From contig NZ_CAJHCP010000002.1 of assembly GCF_904848625.1 (NCBI RefSeq), forward strand, positions 310,001 through 374,000: a stretch of DNA of 64,000 bases, read 5' to 3'. The DNA comes from Paraburkholderia metrosideri. GTDB lineage: Bacteria; Pseudomonadota; Gammaproteobacteria; Burkholderiales; Burkholderiaceae. The position numbers and the translations under genes were made by a program. The stretch's first letter is position 1, and every line of letters starts with the position of its first letter. Below are positions 17,571 through 26,085 of the stretch, piece by piece. The notes beneath the pieces were generated by a model. That model did not search any database. It saw nothing but the letters and a program-made list of their open reading frames with translations, and had not been told where the DNA came from.

Positions 17571-18656
17571 ATGCGGACGGCGAGGGCATCGCATAAACCG
17601 GCACGCTTCAAGGTTCGGCTTTTGGGCGCCTATGTCGCGTTCGCGCTTGCGACAATTTCCCGATCCGTCGACGCTGAGTCCACTGCGCCGCTCGATTACT
17701 TCCTTCATGCCGGCGGCCCGGCCGCGCGGCCGACGATGCATCTGGGCTGGGCGCTCGCCGCTATTGCAGTGCTGGTCACGCTCATCGTCGGGGTGTTGCT
17801 GGTTGCTGCGATAGTCCGCAAACGGCCTCTGAACGCTGAAGATTCGCTGCACGCCGACGCCGGCGGCATGCGTTGGATTTATATCGGCACAGGCGTGTCG
17901 TCAGTCGCGTTGCTGGCGATATTGGTCTATATCCTCATTACGCTGGAGCGGGTTGCGTCGCCAGTGACCCATCCGCAACTGACCATCATCGTTACCGCGT
18001 ACGACTGGTGGTGGAAAGTGGATTACACCGACGACTCCAACCCGAAGCGTAACTTCAGCGCAGCGAACGAGATTCACATTCCGGTCGGTGAACCAGTCAG
18101 GATCGAGCTGAAAAGTGCCGACGTGGTCCACGCATTCTGGGTGCCGCAACTGGCGGGCAAAACCCAAACCATTCCAGGGCAAACCAACCAACAGTGGATT
18201 CAGGCGGACCATGCGGGCGTTTATCGCGGGCAGTGTTCGCAGTTTTGCGGCGCACAGCACGCGCATATGGCGTTCGAGGTGGTCGCGCAAAGCCCCGCCG
18301 ATTTCAACGAATGGCGCGACAGTCAGGGACAGCCTGCAATGTCGCCTGCCAATGCGGACAACGTGAGTACGGGGGGCGCAGCAAGTGTCGCCAATGGCAA
18401 GCGCCTGTTCGCCGATCGCTGCGCGGGTTGCCATACGATTCGCGGCACTGATGCGCAAGGCCTGCAGGCACCCGATCTCACGCATCTCGACTCCCGCCGC
18501 ACGATTGCCGCGGGGGCACTCAGCAATACGCCGGAGCATCTGCTCGACTGGATTCAGCACGCGCAGCAGATCAAGCCCGAAGCCCTGATGCCCGACATTG
18601 CGCTGAGCGCGGCGGACGCCGCCGCGTTGTCCGCATATCTGGCCACGCTGCATTGA
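17571..18656 (+). CDS. ctaC: Cytochrome c oxidase subunit II with fused cytochrome c
   Basis: The product is 361 residues. After a signal-like N-terminus come two membrane helices (about 58-82 and 103-123). The periplasmic CuA domain has ligands His187, Cys222, Cys226, His230 and Met233 (GQCSQFCGAQHAHM). A C-terminal c-type haem domain is attached: CAGCH at 284-288 with axial Met340 in ALMP. Electrons pass from a periplasmic donor through haem c and CuA to subunit I, as in caa3 oxidases. It is the first gene of a five-gene operon; AGGAG precedes the ATG. The CuA domain starts with the expected VTAYDWWWKV aromatic patch. Confidence 0.94.
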   Translation: MRTARASHKPARFKVRLLGAYVAFALATISRSVDAESTAPLDYFLHAGGPAARPTMHLGWALAAIAVLVTLIVGVLLVAAIVRKRPLNAEDSLHADAGGMRWIYIGTGVSSVALLAILVYILITLERVASPVTHPQLTIIVTAYDWWWKVDYTDDSNPKRNFSAANEIHIPVGEPVRIELKSADVVHAFWVPQLAGKTQTIPGQTNQQWIQADHAGVYRGQCSQFCGAQHAHMAFEVVAQSPADFNEWRDSQGQPAMSPANADNVSTGGAASVANGKRLFADRCAGCHTIRGTDAQGLQAPDLTHLDSRRTIAAGALSNTPEHLLDWIQHAQQIKPEALMPDIALSAADAAALSAYLATLH

Positions 18657-18686
18657 GAATCTGCCGGCCCACGAAGGAGCGAATGC

Positions 18687-20711
18687 ATGTCCGATTACTC
18701 AGAGCCTTCCTTGCCGCCAGGCACGTCGGCCGAGTCGCAGTCATTGCCGCTCACGCGCGTTCCGCAGCGCGGCCGGGTAGCGCCCGGCAGCGTCGACGAA
18801 AAGCGCCTGCGAGAAATATGGGAGGCGCCGCCCGGTTGGCGCGGGTGGCTTTCGACGGTGGATCATAAAACCATCGGTCTGCGCTATCTGGTCACCGCGT
18901 TCGTCTTTCTGCTGATGGGCGGTGTAGAAGCGTTGCTGATGCGTATCCAGCTCGCCCGGCCCAACGCGACGGTCCTCACGCCCGAGCAATACAACCAGTT
19001 GTTCACGATGCACGGCGTGACGATGATTTTCCTGTACGCGCTGCCGGTGCTATCTGGCTTCTCGAATTATTTATGGCCACTCGTGCTTGGTTCGCGCGAC
19101 ATGGCGTTTCCGCGGCTGAACGCGCTCTCATACTGGATCTTTCTATTCGCGGGCATCTTCCTGTATGCGAGTTTTCCGGCGGGGCAAGCACCGGATGCGG
19201 GCTGGTTCAACTATGCGCCGCTGTCGGGCCTCGAATACAGCACCGGGCCGAACATCGATATCTACGCGCTCGGCATGGTGCTGCTCGGCATTTCAACCAC
19301 GGTCGGCTCGATGAATTTCGTGGTGACCTTGCTGCGGATGCGCGCGCCAGGCATGTCGCTCGACCGGATGCCGGTGCTGGTGTGGGGCACGCTCACCGCG
19401 TCGGGCGGCAATCTGCTGGCGGTGCCCTCGGTGAGCCTCGCGTTTTTTCTGCTATGGATGGACCGTCGTATTGGCACGCACTTCTTCGACGTGCTCAACG
19501 GCGGCCGCCCGCTGCTCTGGCAGCACCTGTTCTGGATCTTTGCGCATCCGTGGGTCTATGCGGTCGTTCTGCCCGCGATGGGCATCGTTTCAGACGCATT
19601 GCCGGTGTTCTGCCGACGTCCGCTGGTGGGCTACGGGCCGGTTGCGCTGTCGACGGTCGCGACGATGGTGATCGGCTTCGTCGTATGGATTCACCATATG
19701 TTCGCGACCGGGATTCCGGCGCTCGCGCTGTCGTTTTTTGGCGCTGCCAGCATGGTGATCGCGATTCCGAGCGCGGTCGCCACCTTCGCGTGGATCGCGA
19801 CGATCTGGACGGGGCGGCCGGTGTTCCGCGTACCGTTCCTGTTCTTCGCGGGCTTCGTGCTGCTGTTCGTGGTGGGCGGGGTGTCCGGCGTGATGACGGC
19901 AGCGGTCCCGTTTGACTGGCAACTCACCGACACCTATTTCGTGGTCGCGCATCTGCATTACGTGCTGCTGGGAATCAACGTGTTTCCGGTGATTGGCGGC
20001 ATCTACTTCTGGTTTCCGAAATTCACCGGCAGGATGATGAGCGAGCGGCTGGGCAGGATTGCCTTCTGGGTGTTGTTCACCGGCTTTAACGTCGCTTTCT
20101 TTCCGATGCATATTGCCGGACTGCTCGGCATGCCGCGGCGCATTTACACCTATCCCGCCGACATGGGATGGAACACGGTGAATCTCGTCACGTCGATCGG
20201 CTCGTTTCTGTTTGCGGCAGGCGTATTGATCTTTCTGATCGATCTGCTGGTGAGCCTGAAAAGCGGGAAGGTCGCCGGCGACAATCCATGGGATGCGCCC
20301 ACCCTCGAATGGTCGGTCAGCTCTCCGCCGCCGCCGTATAACTTCGCGGTCGTGCCGACGGTCGCGAGCCGTCATCCGTTGTGGGAAGGGCGTATCGACG
20401 AGCCTGGCGTCACCGTTCATATGCGCTCGCAACTGGACGAAGGCTATCTGCTCGCACAGGGCCGCGAAGCGCTCGGCACGACCGCGCTCGAAGGGATTCC
20501 CGATGTGATCCTGAAGATGCCCGGCGATTCGTACGCGCCATTCTGGCTCGCGGTTTTCGCAACGCTGGTGTTCAGCGGGCTCGCGCTGGGCGCATGGATT
20601 TTCGCGGGCGCAATGGTCGCTGGCTGCGCGGTGTCGATCATTGCGTGGTTGTGGCCTGAACGTGCGTTGATCCAGCGCGAACCGGCCGTGGTTCACGACG
20701 TGCGAGGCTGA
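18687..20711 (+). CDS. ctaD: Cytochrome c oxidase subunit I lacking classical Glu and Lys channel residues
   Basis: The product is 674 residues, the catalytic subunit of a haem-copper oxidase. Haem and CuB ligands are complete: His109 and His424 for the low-spin haem, His422 for the high-spin haem, and His287, His336 and His337 for CuB, with the cross-linking Tyr291. The D-channel entrance Asp138 and Asn145 are present. But the channel Glu (286 in Rhodobacter, in HPEVY) is Trp289 here (HPWVY), and the K-channel Lys (362, in TGIKVF) is Ala365 (SAVATF). No YS motif of A2-type oxidases precedes the His. The last 130 residues add two more helices. AAGGAG precedes the ATG. Identity sure; proton path unusual. 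Confidence 0.95.
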   Translation: MSDYSEPSLPPGTSAESQSLPLTRVPQRGRVAPGSVDEKRLREIWEAPPGWRGWLSTVDHKTIGLRYLVTAFVFLLMGGVEALLMRIQLARPNATVLTPEQYNQLFTMHGVTMIFLYALPVLSGFSNYLWPLVLGSRDMAFPRLNALSYWIFLFAGIFLYASFPAGQAPDAGWFNYAPLSGLEYSTGPNIDIYALGMVLLGISTTVGSMNFVVTLLRMRAPGMSLDRMPVLVWGTLTASGGNLLAVPSVSLAFFLLWMDRRIGTHFFDVLNGGRPLLWQHLFWIFAHPWVYAVVLPAMGIVSDALPVFCRRPLVGYGPVALSTVATMVIGFVVWIHHMFATGIPALALSFFGAASMVIAIPSAVATFAWIATIWTGRPVFRVPFLFFAGFVLLFVVGGVSGVMTAAVPFDWQLTDTYFVVAHLHYVLLGINVFPVIGGIYFWFPKFTGRMMSERLGRIAFWVLFTGFNVAFFPMHIAGLLGMPRRIYTYPADMGWNTVNLVTSIGSFLFAAGVLIFLIDLLVSLKSGKVAGDNPWDAPTLEWSVSSPPPPYNFAVVPTVASRHPLWEGRIDEPGVTVHMRSQLDEGYLLAQGREALGTTALEGIPDVILKMPGDSYAPFWLAVFATLVFSGLALGAWIFAGAMVAGCAVSIIAWLWPERALIQREPAVVHDVRG

Positions 20712-20712
20712 C

Positions 20713-21354
20713 ATGAGCGACGCCTTCGATCTGAATCAGCCTGCAGCGCAACCTGACGAGCCCGCGCGCCTGTTGCCCATTGGGAGCGCGGGAGAGCGCT
20801 CGAGCGGGTGGTGGGGCTGCCTCACGCTGATCGCCACCGAAGGCGCACTGTTCGGCTATCTGATCTTTTCGTATCTGTATCTGGCCTCGCAAAGTCCGCA
20901 GCATTGGCCGCCTGAGGGTTTGCCGAAGCTCGGCCTTGGTATCGCGAACACCGTCATCCTGCTGTCGAGCAGCGGGTTCGTCTGGCTATGCGAGCGCCTG
21001 GTGCGGCGCAGGCGCTTGCGCTGGGCGGTGGTGTCGATGGCGGTGGGCGTCGTGCTCGGCTGCGTGTTCGTCGGCATCCAGATGATCGAATGGCACGATC
21101 ACCCGTACGGACTGACCACGCATCTGTACGGTTCGCTGTATTTCACCATCACCGGGTTCCATATGGCGCATGTGTCGGTGGGGATCGTCGTGCTGCTGTT
21201 GCTGCTGCTATGGACCGCGCTCGGCTACTTCGACGAAAAGCGCTGCGCCGCGTTGACGATCGGCGGCCTCTACTGGCATTTCGTCGATGTCGTCTGGCTG
21301 TTTATTTTCAGCACGCTGTATCTGACGCCTTACCTGTTTCGGAGCGGGTCATGA
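20713..21354 (+). CDS. ctaE: Cytochrome c oxidase subunit III
   Basis: The product is 213 residues with five membrane helices, the short form of subunit III. Landmarks are ATEGALFGYLIFSYLY near the N-terminus, GFHMAHVSVGIV in the centre and the C-terminal GLYWHFVDVVWLFIFSTLYL, all conserved in the family. Subunit III stabilises subunit I and helps proton uptake and resistance to turnover inactivation. It starts one base after the subunit I stop, and its own stop overlaps the next ATG by four bases, so translation is coupled. The charged N-terminal 30 residues are probably cytoplasmic. Confidence 0.93.
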   Translation: MSDAFDLNQPAAQPDEPARLLPIGSAGERSSGWWGCLTLIATEGALFGYLIFSYLYLASQSPQHWPPEGLPKLGLGIANTVILLSSSGFVWLCERLVRRRRLRWAVVSMAVGVVLGCVFVGIQMIEWHDHPYGLTTHLYGSLYFTITGFHMAHVSVGIVVLLLLLLWTALGYFDEKRCAALTIGGLYWHFVDVVWLFIFSTLYLTPYLFRSGS

Positions 21355-21776
21355 CCGATGACATGAAAGCGCTCGATACGTCGCCTCCGACCATGCGATA
21401 CCTGCTGATCGGCCTGCTCGTCGCGCCGTTCGCGTGGCTGCTGCAAACGCTAATCGCGGAGACGCTGGCGGCGCAGGCCTGTTATCCGTTCAACCAGCCC
21501 TTGTCCGCACCGATCGTGCCGTGGATGCGGCCCGCGCTGATCACGATGAGTGTGGTGTGCCTGGTCGCGGGGGCGTTTGGCAGCCTGATCGCGTGGCGCA
21601 ATCTTCGGAAGATCGGCCCGAAGCAGTGGGGCGCGTTAAGCGGTGCACGGCGTTCGCGCGCCGAACTGGAGTGGTTTCTGAGCCGTGTGGCGATGATGTG
21701 CAGCACGTTGTTCCTGTTCGCGCTGGTTGCGACCGACGTCGCGTTGGCGGTCGTGTCGCCTTGCAGGTGGTGGTGA
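21351..21776 (+). CDS. Small membrane protein of the oxidase operon
   Basis: I do not recognise a named family. The product is 141 residues with three hydrophobic segments (YLLIGLLVAPFAWLLQ, ALITMSVVCLVAGAFG and MCSTLFLFALVATDVAL). A loop between the first two holds two cysteine-bearing turns and proline-rich PLSAPIVPW; a basic cytoplasmic loop holds WRNLRKIGPKQWG. The ATG overlaps the stop of subunit III (ATGA), and its stop overlaps the start of the cytochrome c gene, so it is certainly expressed with the oxidase. It may be an accessory or assembly subunit, possibly at the subunit IV position. Function is inferred from position only. Confidence 0.75.
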   Translation: MTDDMKALDTSPPTMRYLLIGLLVAPFAWLLQTLIAETLAAQACYPFNQPLSAPIVPWMRPALITMSVVCLVAGAFGSLIAWRNLRKIGPKQWGALSGARRSRAELEWFLSRVAMMCSTLFLFALVATDVALAVVSPCRWW

Positions 21777-23215
21777 TGATGCGGGCCTATGACGCTTACG
21801 TTTCCGCTCGACATGCCGTGCCGCGTTCACGCCTGCGGAAGCGCGCGGGATTCATCGTGATCGTTGCGTGGGCGCTGGCGCTAGCGCTGGGCGTCACGCG
21901 GGTCGATGCGGCCGAACCGGTCATCGCGCCCGCCGACAACGCGACGATTATTGCCGCGAGCGGCGCGGTCAACAGCGCCGCCGACGCCGCGCAGATCGCT
22001 CGCGGGGCCTATCTTGCGCAAGCCGCCGACTGTGCCGGCTGCCACACGGCCGCGCCGCGCCCGACCCAACCGGGTGTCAAGCCGATCCTGTCGCCGCCGT
22101 TCGCCGGCGGTCTTGGCATGGCGTCGCCGTTCGGCACGATCTATTCGTCGAACATCACGCCCGATCCGCACGTGGGTATCGGCGCCTATAGCTATGACGA
22201 TTTCGCGCGAGCGTTGCGTGACGGCGTTGCACCGGGTGGCAAGCGGCTATATCCGGCGATGCCATTCCCTTCGTTCGCCAAAATCTCCGACGACGACATG
22301 CACGCGCTCTACGCGTACTTTATGCATGGCGTTCAGCCGGTTGCCATCGCCGCGCCCGAAACCAGCCTGCCATTCCCGTTCAGCCAGCGCTGGGCGCTCA
22401 TGTTCTGGGACTGGGCGTTCGCACCACGCGGGCCGTTCAAGCCGGAACCAGCACGCGATGCGCAGTGGAATCGCGGCGCCTACCTCGTGCAATCGCTTGG
22501 ACATTGTGGCGCCTGCCACACGCCACGCGGTCCCGCGTATGAAGAGCGTGGCTATACCGAATCCAGCAAGCTTTATCTGACCGGCGGCACCAACGATCAC
22601 TGGTTCGCGCCGAACCTCACCGGCGATCCCGGTTCGGGGCTCGGCCGGATTTCCGCCGCCGACCTTGCCGCGTTCCTGAAGCAGGGACACGGCGGTGGCC
22701 TGGTTACGTTCGGCAGCATGGTGCAGGTGGTGGAGGACAGCACGCAATACATGAGCGACGCGGACCTCGCGGCCATCGCCGCGTATCTGAAGAGCCTGCC
22801 GCCGCGCGCACAGAGCGGTTTGTTCAATGGGCGTTCGCGCGCCGCTCAGCAGACCGCGCAAGCGCTGAAAACCGGCGATGTCGAACGGCCTGGTGCAGGC
22901 ATCTACGCGACGTATTGCGCGCGATGCCACCAGTCGGACGGTGCGGGCGTAGCGCAGAAGTATCCGCGGCTTGCGGGCAATCCTGCGGTGCTGTCGGCGT
23001 CCACGGCGTCGCTCGTGCGACTGCTGGTCGAAGGCGGCGGCAGTCCGCATACCGGGGAGGGGCCGGAGTCGCGCAAGATGCCGCCGTTCGCCGACAAGCT
23101 CAACGACAGCGAAATGGCCCACGTGCTCACCTTTATTCGCAACACGTGGGGTAACGCAGCGGCGCCGGTGACGACTCACGATGTGTCGAGCGCGCGCAGC
23201 GCGTTGCACAAATAG
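21776..23215 (+). CDS. Three-haem membrane-associated cytochrome c
   Basis: The product is 479 residues. A signal peptide/anchor (about 23-45) is followed by three c-type haem sites: CAGCH at 86-90, CGACH at 244-248 and CARCH at 381-385. The spacing and the motifs SSNITPDPHVGIGAYSYDDF and MPFPSFAKISDDDM match the cytochrome subunit of alcohol, gluconate and other membrane flavin or quinoprotein dehydrogenases, which pass electrons onward from a dehydrogenase. The gene is fused by overlap to the oxidase operon (start at the stop of the preceding gene), with no dehydrogenase subunit nearby, so it may feed the oxidase directly. It ends the operon. Confidence 0.9.
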   Translation: MMRAYDAYVSARHAVPRSRLRKRAGFIVIVAWALALALGVTRVDAAEPVIAPADNATIIAASGAVNSAADAAQIARGAYLAQAADCAGCHTAAPRPTQPGVKPILSPPFAGGLGMASPFGTIYSSNITPDPHVGIGAYSYDDFARALRDGVAPGGKRLYPAMPFPSFAKISDDDMHALYAYFMHGVQPVAIAAPETSLPFPFSQRWALMFWDWAFAPRGPFKPEPARDAQWNRGAYLVQSLGHCGACHTPRGPAYEERGYTESSKLYLTGGTNDHWFAPNLTGDPGSGLGRISAADLAAFLKQGHGGGLVTFGSMVQVVEDSTQYMSDADLAAIAAYLKSLPPRAQSGLFNGRSRAAQQTAQALKTGDVERPGAGIYATYCARCHQSDGAGVAQKYPRLAGNPAVLSASTASLVRLLVEGGGSPHTGEGPESRKMPPFADKLNDSEMAHVLTFIRNTWGNAAAPVTTHDVSSARSALHK

Positions 23216-23271
23216 TCCGGAGTCCGGCTGAACAAGCCGTTTTGATTCCACTTACCTGACGGGGTGATGCG

Positions 23272-23328
23272 ATTAGCAAGGTTGCGATAGTGACCGGCGC
23301 AGGCACTGGGGTGGGGCGGCCGCCGTCG
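23272..23328 (+). pseudogene. Remnant of an SDR N-terminus
   Basis: The frame ISKVAIVTGAGTGVGR is the start of a classical short-chain dehydrogenase (cofactor loop TGxxxGxG). After it the frame turns into unrelated sequence; shifting the frame gives AAVEAVEA for a few residues more. Nothing else of an SDR follows, so this is a small relic rather than a gene. Confidence 0.5.
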
Positions 23329-23779
23329 AGGCGGTGGAGGCGACTAGTGCGGCGGTTGCATGCGACCGCGATTGTTGTAATCGCGTGGAAACAGCAAGCA
23401 CCCCAGTTTCGATCAGCCGAAGCAACGCTGTTGATCTTCCGCGCGAGTCGATATTTAGGCATCCCCTGGCAACGGCAGCAGCGGCCACCGTGCCTCGGAT
23501 GCGGGTGGCACTTGTCGGCCGCGGGTGGCTGTAGCGCATCCGGCTACAAACTCACGACGGCCAACGGGCGCCACGAACAGATAATAGTCACCACACGACG
23601 ACAAAGCCATGACGGTTTTTGGGGCTAACGCTTCAGACAGCAATCCGCGACTTCGAAAACCGGTCACCCAGACTGGCGATCGGGGGAGATTACGCGATGC
23701 ATCAAACCGGCAGGGCCGCTAGGACGCTGATCGACGCGGCTGCGTCAATCGACTATCGAGCCTGACAGCGTGACCAGCT
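23329..23779. other. Intergenic region, no gene seen
   Basis: These 451 bases lie between the SDR relic and the 3' end of the ClC gene. Open frames present are short and composition-driven. I see no RNA gene or repeat. Confidence 0.4.
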
Positions 23780-25579
23780 TCAGCCAGATTTGCGGACCGG
23801 CGCAAATCGCCGTTTACCTAATAAAGGCGTCAAGCGCCGGAAACGCTCCCGCTTGTGCTCTTCTTCGAAATGATTGAGCGACGGCTTGATCAGATCGCTG
23901 CGCGACACGATACCGACGAGGCGCATGGTCTTTCGATCGGCGACGACAGGCAGCCGCTCAAGATTTTGCACGGCCAGCCTTGTCGCAACGAGGCGGCAGG
24001 TTTCCGACGGCAACGCAAAGGCCGGCACGCTCTGGCCGAACACGTCGGCCAGCGTGGCGGTGCGTGTCATTTCCGGATTTTCATTGCTGAACCGTTCAAG
24101 AAATCCCCGGTCGACCACGCCGGTTACCGCACCCTCGCAGACGACGGGATACGCGCGGCGCAGTTGGCTCGCACCAAAATACGCTTTCAGTGTCTCTGCG
24201 ACCGTCATTTGCGCATCAATCGATTCGACCGAGGCGGTCATCACTTCGTCGACATAGTGCCGCTCAAGCGGATCGACGCCGTATTCACGGTAGATGTGAT
24301 AGCCGCGGCGCGCGATTTTCTCAGTCATGATCGACCGGCGCATGACCACCGTCGAAAAACCATGAGCGATCAGCGTTGCGGTCAACAGTGGCAGAAGTGC
24401 ATTGCTGTCATGGGTCAGCCCGAAAGCGAACACAATGGCGGTTAGGGGCGCGCCCAGCGTTGCGCCGAGCGTCGCGGCCATGCACACGAGCGGCCACAAC
24501 GCCGGCTGGTTGCCCGGCAGCCAGTGCGACAGCACCGTGCCGAGGCCGGCCCCCAGCATGAGGAGCGGCGCGAGAACACCGCCCGATGTGCCAGACCCGA
24601 GCGCGACGACCCACATGATGGCCTTCACAGCAAGCAACAGAAGGGCGATTTGCAATGCGATGTGCTGATGGAGCAGATCGCCGATCACGTCGTAGCCCAC
24701 GCCGAGTGCGCGCGGTTCGAGCCATCCTCCTATGCCAACGACGATTCCGCCCAGCGCAGGCCACCACATCCAGTGAATTGGCAGCTTGCCGAACAGGTCC
24801 TCGGTCTTGTAAAGCGCAGCGGAAAGTCCCGACGCCAGTGCCCCGGATAACAGCCCCGCCACCACGCAGGAAAGCAGTGACCAGCTATCCGGTGCTGCGG
24901 TTTCAAGCGGAAACAGCGGACCCGTGCCGAAGAAAATCGCGCGCGTAAAGCCGGCGATGGCGCAGGCGACTGCCACTGGCAAAAAGCTGCGCGGCCGCCA
25001 TTCGAACAGCAGCAGTTCAACTGCAAGCAGCACAGCAGCCACCGGGGTACCGAACACGGCGGTCATGCCGGCGGAGGCACCTGCGACCAGCAATGTCTTG
25101 CGCTCCGCCGCCGTCACCTTCACGCATTGCGCGATCAGGGAGCCCAGCGCACCACCCGTCATGATGATCGGGCCTTCAGCGCCGAATGGGCCGCCACTGC
25201 CGATCACGATGCCAGACGACAGCGGCTTGAGGATAGCCACCTTCGGTGACATTTTGCTCTTGCCGAACAGGATGGCTTCGATCGCTTCGGGAATGCCGTG
25301 TCCACGAATCTTCTCGGAGCCGTATCGTGCCATCAGGCCAACGATCAGACCACCGAGCACCGGCACCCCAATGACCCAAAGACCGAGCGTATTGCCCGCG
25401 GGCGAACGTTCAGCGAAGGACAGTGTGCCGAAGAAGAACAGGTTGGTGAATAAATGGATCAGATTCAGCAATACGAAGGCGGCGAGGGTGCTGACGACCC
25501 CAATGCATGCAGCCAGCGCAAAGATGCCAGGTAAGCGCGCGTTGGCCGAAAAATCACGCTTGTGTGAATTCATGCTCAT
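23780..25579 (-). CDS. ClC-type chloride channel/transporter with CBS domains
   Basis: The product is 599 residues. The ClC membrane domain (about 15-420) shows GSGGPFGAEGPI (127-138) with the gating glutamate at position 135, and GASAGMTAVFGTPVAAVLLAVELL. The C-terminal 150 residues hold two CBS repeats (beginning VDEVMTASVESIDAQMTV and ADVFGQSVPAF) that may bind adenine nucleotides and gate transport. It should move chloride or another anion across the inner membrane, possibly for acid or osmotic stress. Its ATG lies two bases beyond the stop of the MarR gene, so the two form an operon. The final codons contain an 8-base inverted repeat (GATTTGCG, six bases, CGCAAATC). Confidence 0.93.
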   Translation of the reverse strand: MSMNSHKRDFSANARLPGIFALAACIGVVSTLAAFVLLNLIHLFTNLFFFGTLSFAERSPAGNTLGLWVIGVPVLGGLIVGLMARYGSEKIRGHGIPEAIEAILFGKSKMSPKVAILKPLSSGIVIGSGGPFGAEGPIIMTGGALGSLIAQCVKVTAAERKTLLVAGASAGMTAVFGTPVAAVLLAVELLLFEWRPRSFLPVAVACAIAGFTRAIFFGTGPLFPLETAAPDSWSLLSCVVAGLLSGALASGLSAALYKTEDLFGKLPIHWMWWPALGGIVVGIGGWLEPRALGVGYDVIGDLLHQHIALQIALLLLAVKAIMWVVALGSGTSGGVLAPLLMLGAGLGTVLSHWLPGNQPALWPLVCMAATLGATLGAPLTAIVFAFGLTHDSNALLPLLTATLIAHGFSTVVMRRSIMTEKIARRGYHIYREYGVDPLERHYVDEVMTASVESIDAQMTVAETLKAYFGASQLRRAYPVVCEGAVTGVVDRGFLERFSNENPEMTRTATLADVFGQSVPAFALPSETCRLVATRLAVQNLERLPVVADRKTMRLVGIVSRSDLIKPSLNHFEEEHKRERFRRLTPLLGKRRFAPVRKSG

Positions 25580-25581
25580 AG

Positions 25582-25998
25582 TCAGTCAAGGTCGATTTGT
25601 GGAATCTGGAAAGCACCCTCGAGAGACTTCAATTCTGCGCGGTGCAATTCTGCCAGTCTCGCCAGCACGCGTTCGCCGGCCTTCTCGAGGTGCACTTCAA
25701 CCTGCCGCCTGTCGGTCTCGCTGATCTGCCGGCGCACCAGGCTGAGAGCCTCACAACGCGATACCAGCGCAACCACACCGTGATGCTGCGACTGAAGCCG
25801 CTCCGCCAATTCGCCGACGGTTGCCCAGTCGCGTTCCGGATAGCCCTTGATATGCAGCAACAACAGATATTGCAACGGTGTAATGCCTTCGCTGTGAGCG
25901 GCCTCCTCCGAGAACCGTTCGAAGCGCCGCATCTGATAGCGAAACTCAGACAGTTGTTCGAAGTCGGTTTTGCTCAACCCTTGAGTGCGTACTTTCAT
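25582..25998 (-). CDS. MarR family transcriptional regulator
   Basis: The product is 138 residues with the winged-helix MarR fold: LTPLQYLLLLHI-type helix (GITPLQYLLLLHIKG), recognition region WATVGELAERLQSQHHGVVALVSRCEALSLV and wing RRQISETDRRQVEVHLEKAG. MarR proteins bind palindromic operators as dimers and often repress their own operon. A palindrome-like site at 26030-26050 lies 32 bases upstream, and two similar sites lie before the HPP gene. It is immediately upstream of, and co-transcribed with, the ClC gene. The ligand is unknown. Confidence 0.92.
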   Translation of the reverse strand: MKVRTQGLSKTDFEQLSEFRYQMRRFERFSEEAAHSEGITPLQYLLLLHIKGYPERDWATVGELAERLQSQHHGVVALVSRCEALSLVRRQISETDRRQVEVHLEKAGERVLARLAELHRAELKSLEGAFQIPQIDLD

Positions 25999-26029
25999 GG
26001 GATGCCTGTCAATACGAGTAAAGCGGCAA

Positions 26030-26050
26030 ATATATCATATAGTGATGCAT
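26030..26050. promoter_or_regulatory. Operator-like inverted repeat before marR-clc
   Basis: ATATATCA, five bases, then TGATGCAT: six of eight positions mirror the left arm. It lies 32 bases upstream of the MarR start, in the MarR/ClC promoter region. The same pattern recurs perfectly at 27388-27408 and in weaker form at 27336-27356, so it is probably the MarR binding site. Confidence 0.6.
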
Positions 26051-26085
26051 TTATTTTATACCTCTTCGTGAAGATTGCCGTGTCG

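Noticed and set aside
19590..20714. A 374-codon open frame on the minus strand opposite cytochrome oxidase subunit I
   Set aside because: It is a shadow of the oxidase gene: strongly charged, Arg/His/Gln-rich product, no family resemblance and no start signal. High G+C makes such antisense frames common.
23272..23628. A full SDR gene after the cytochrome operon
   Set aside because: Only the first cofactor loop is recognisable; the rest is lost or shifted, so it was called a relic.
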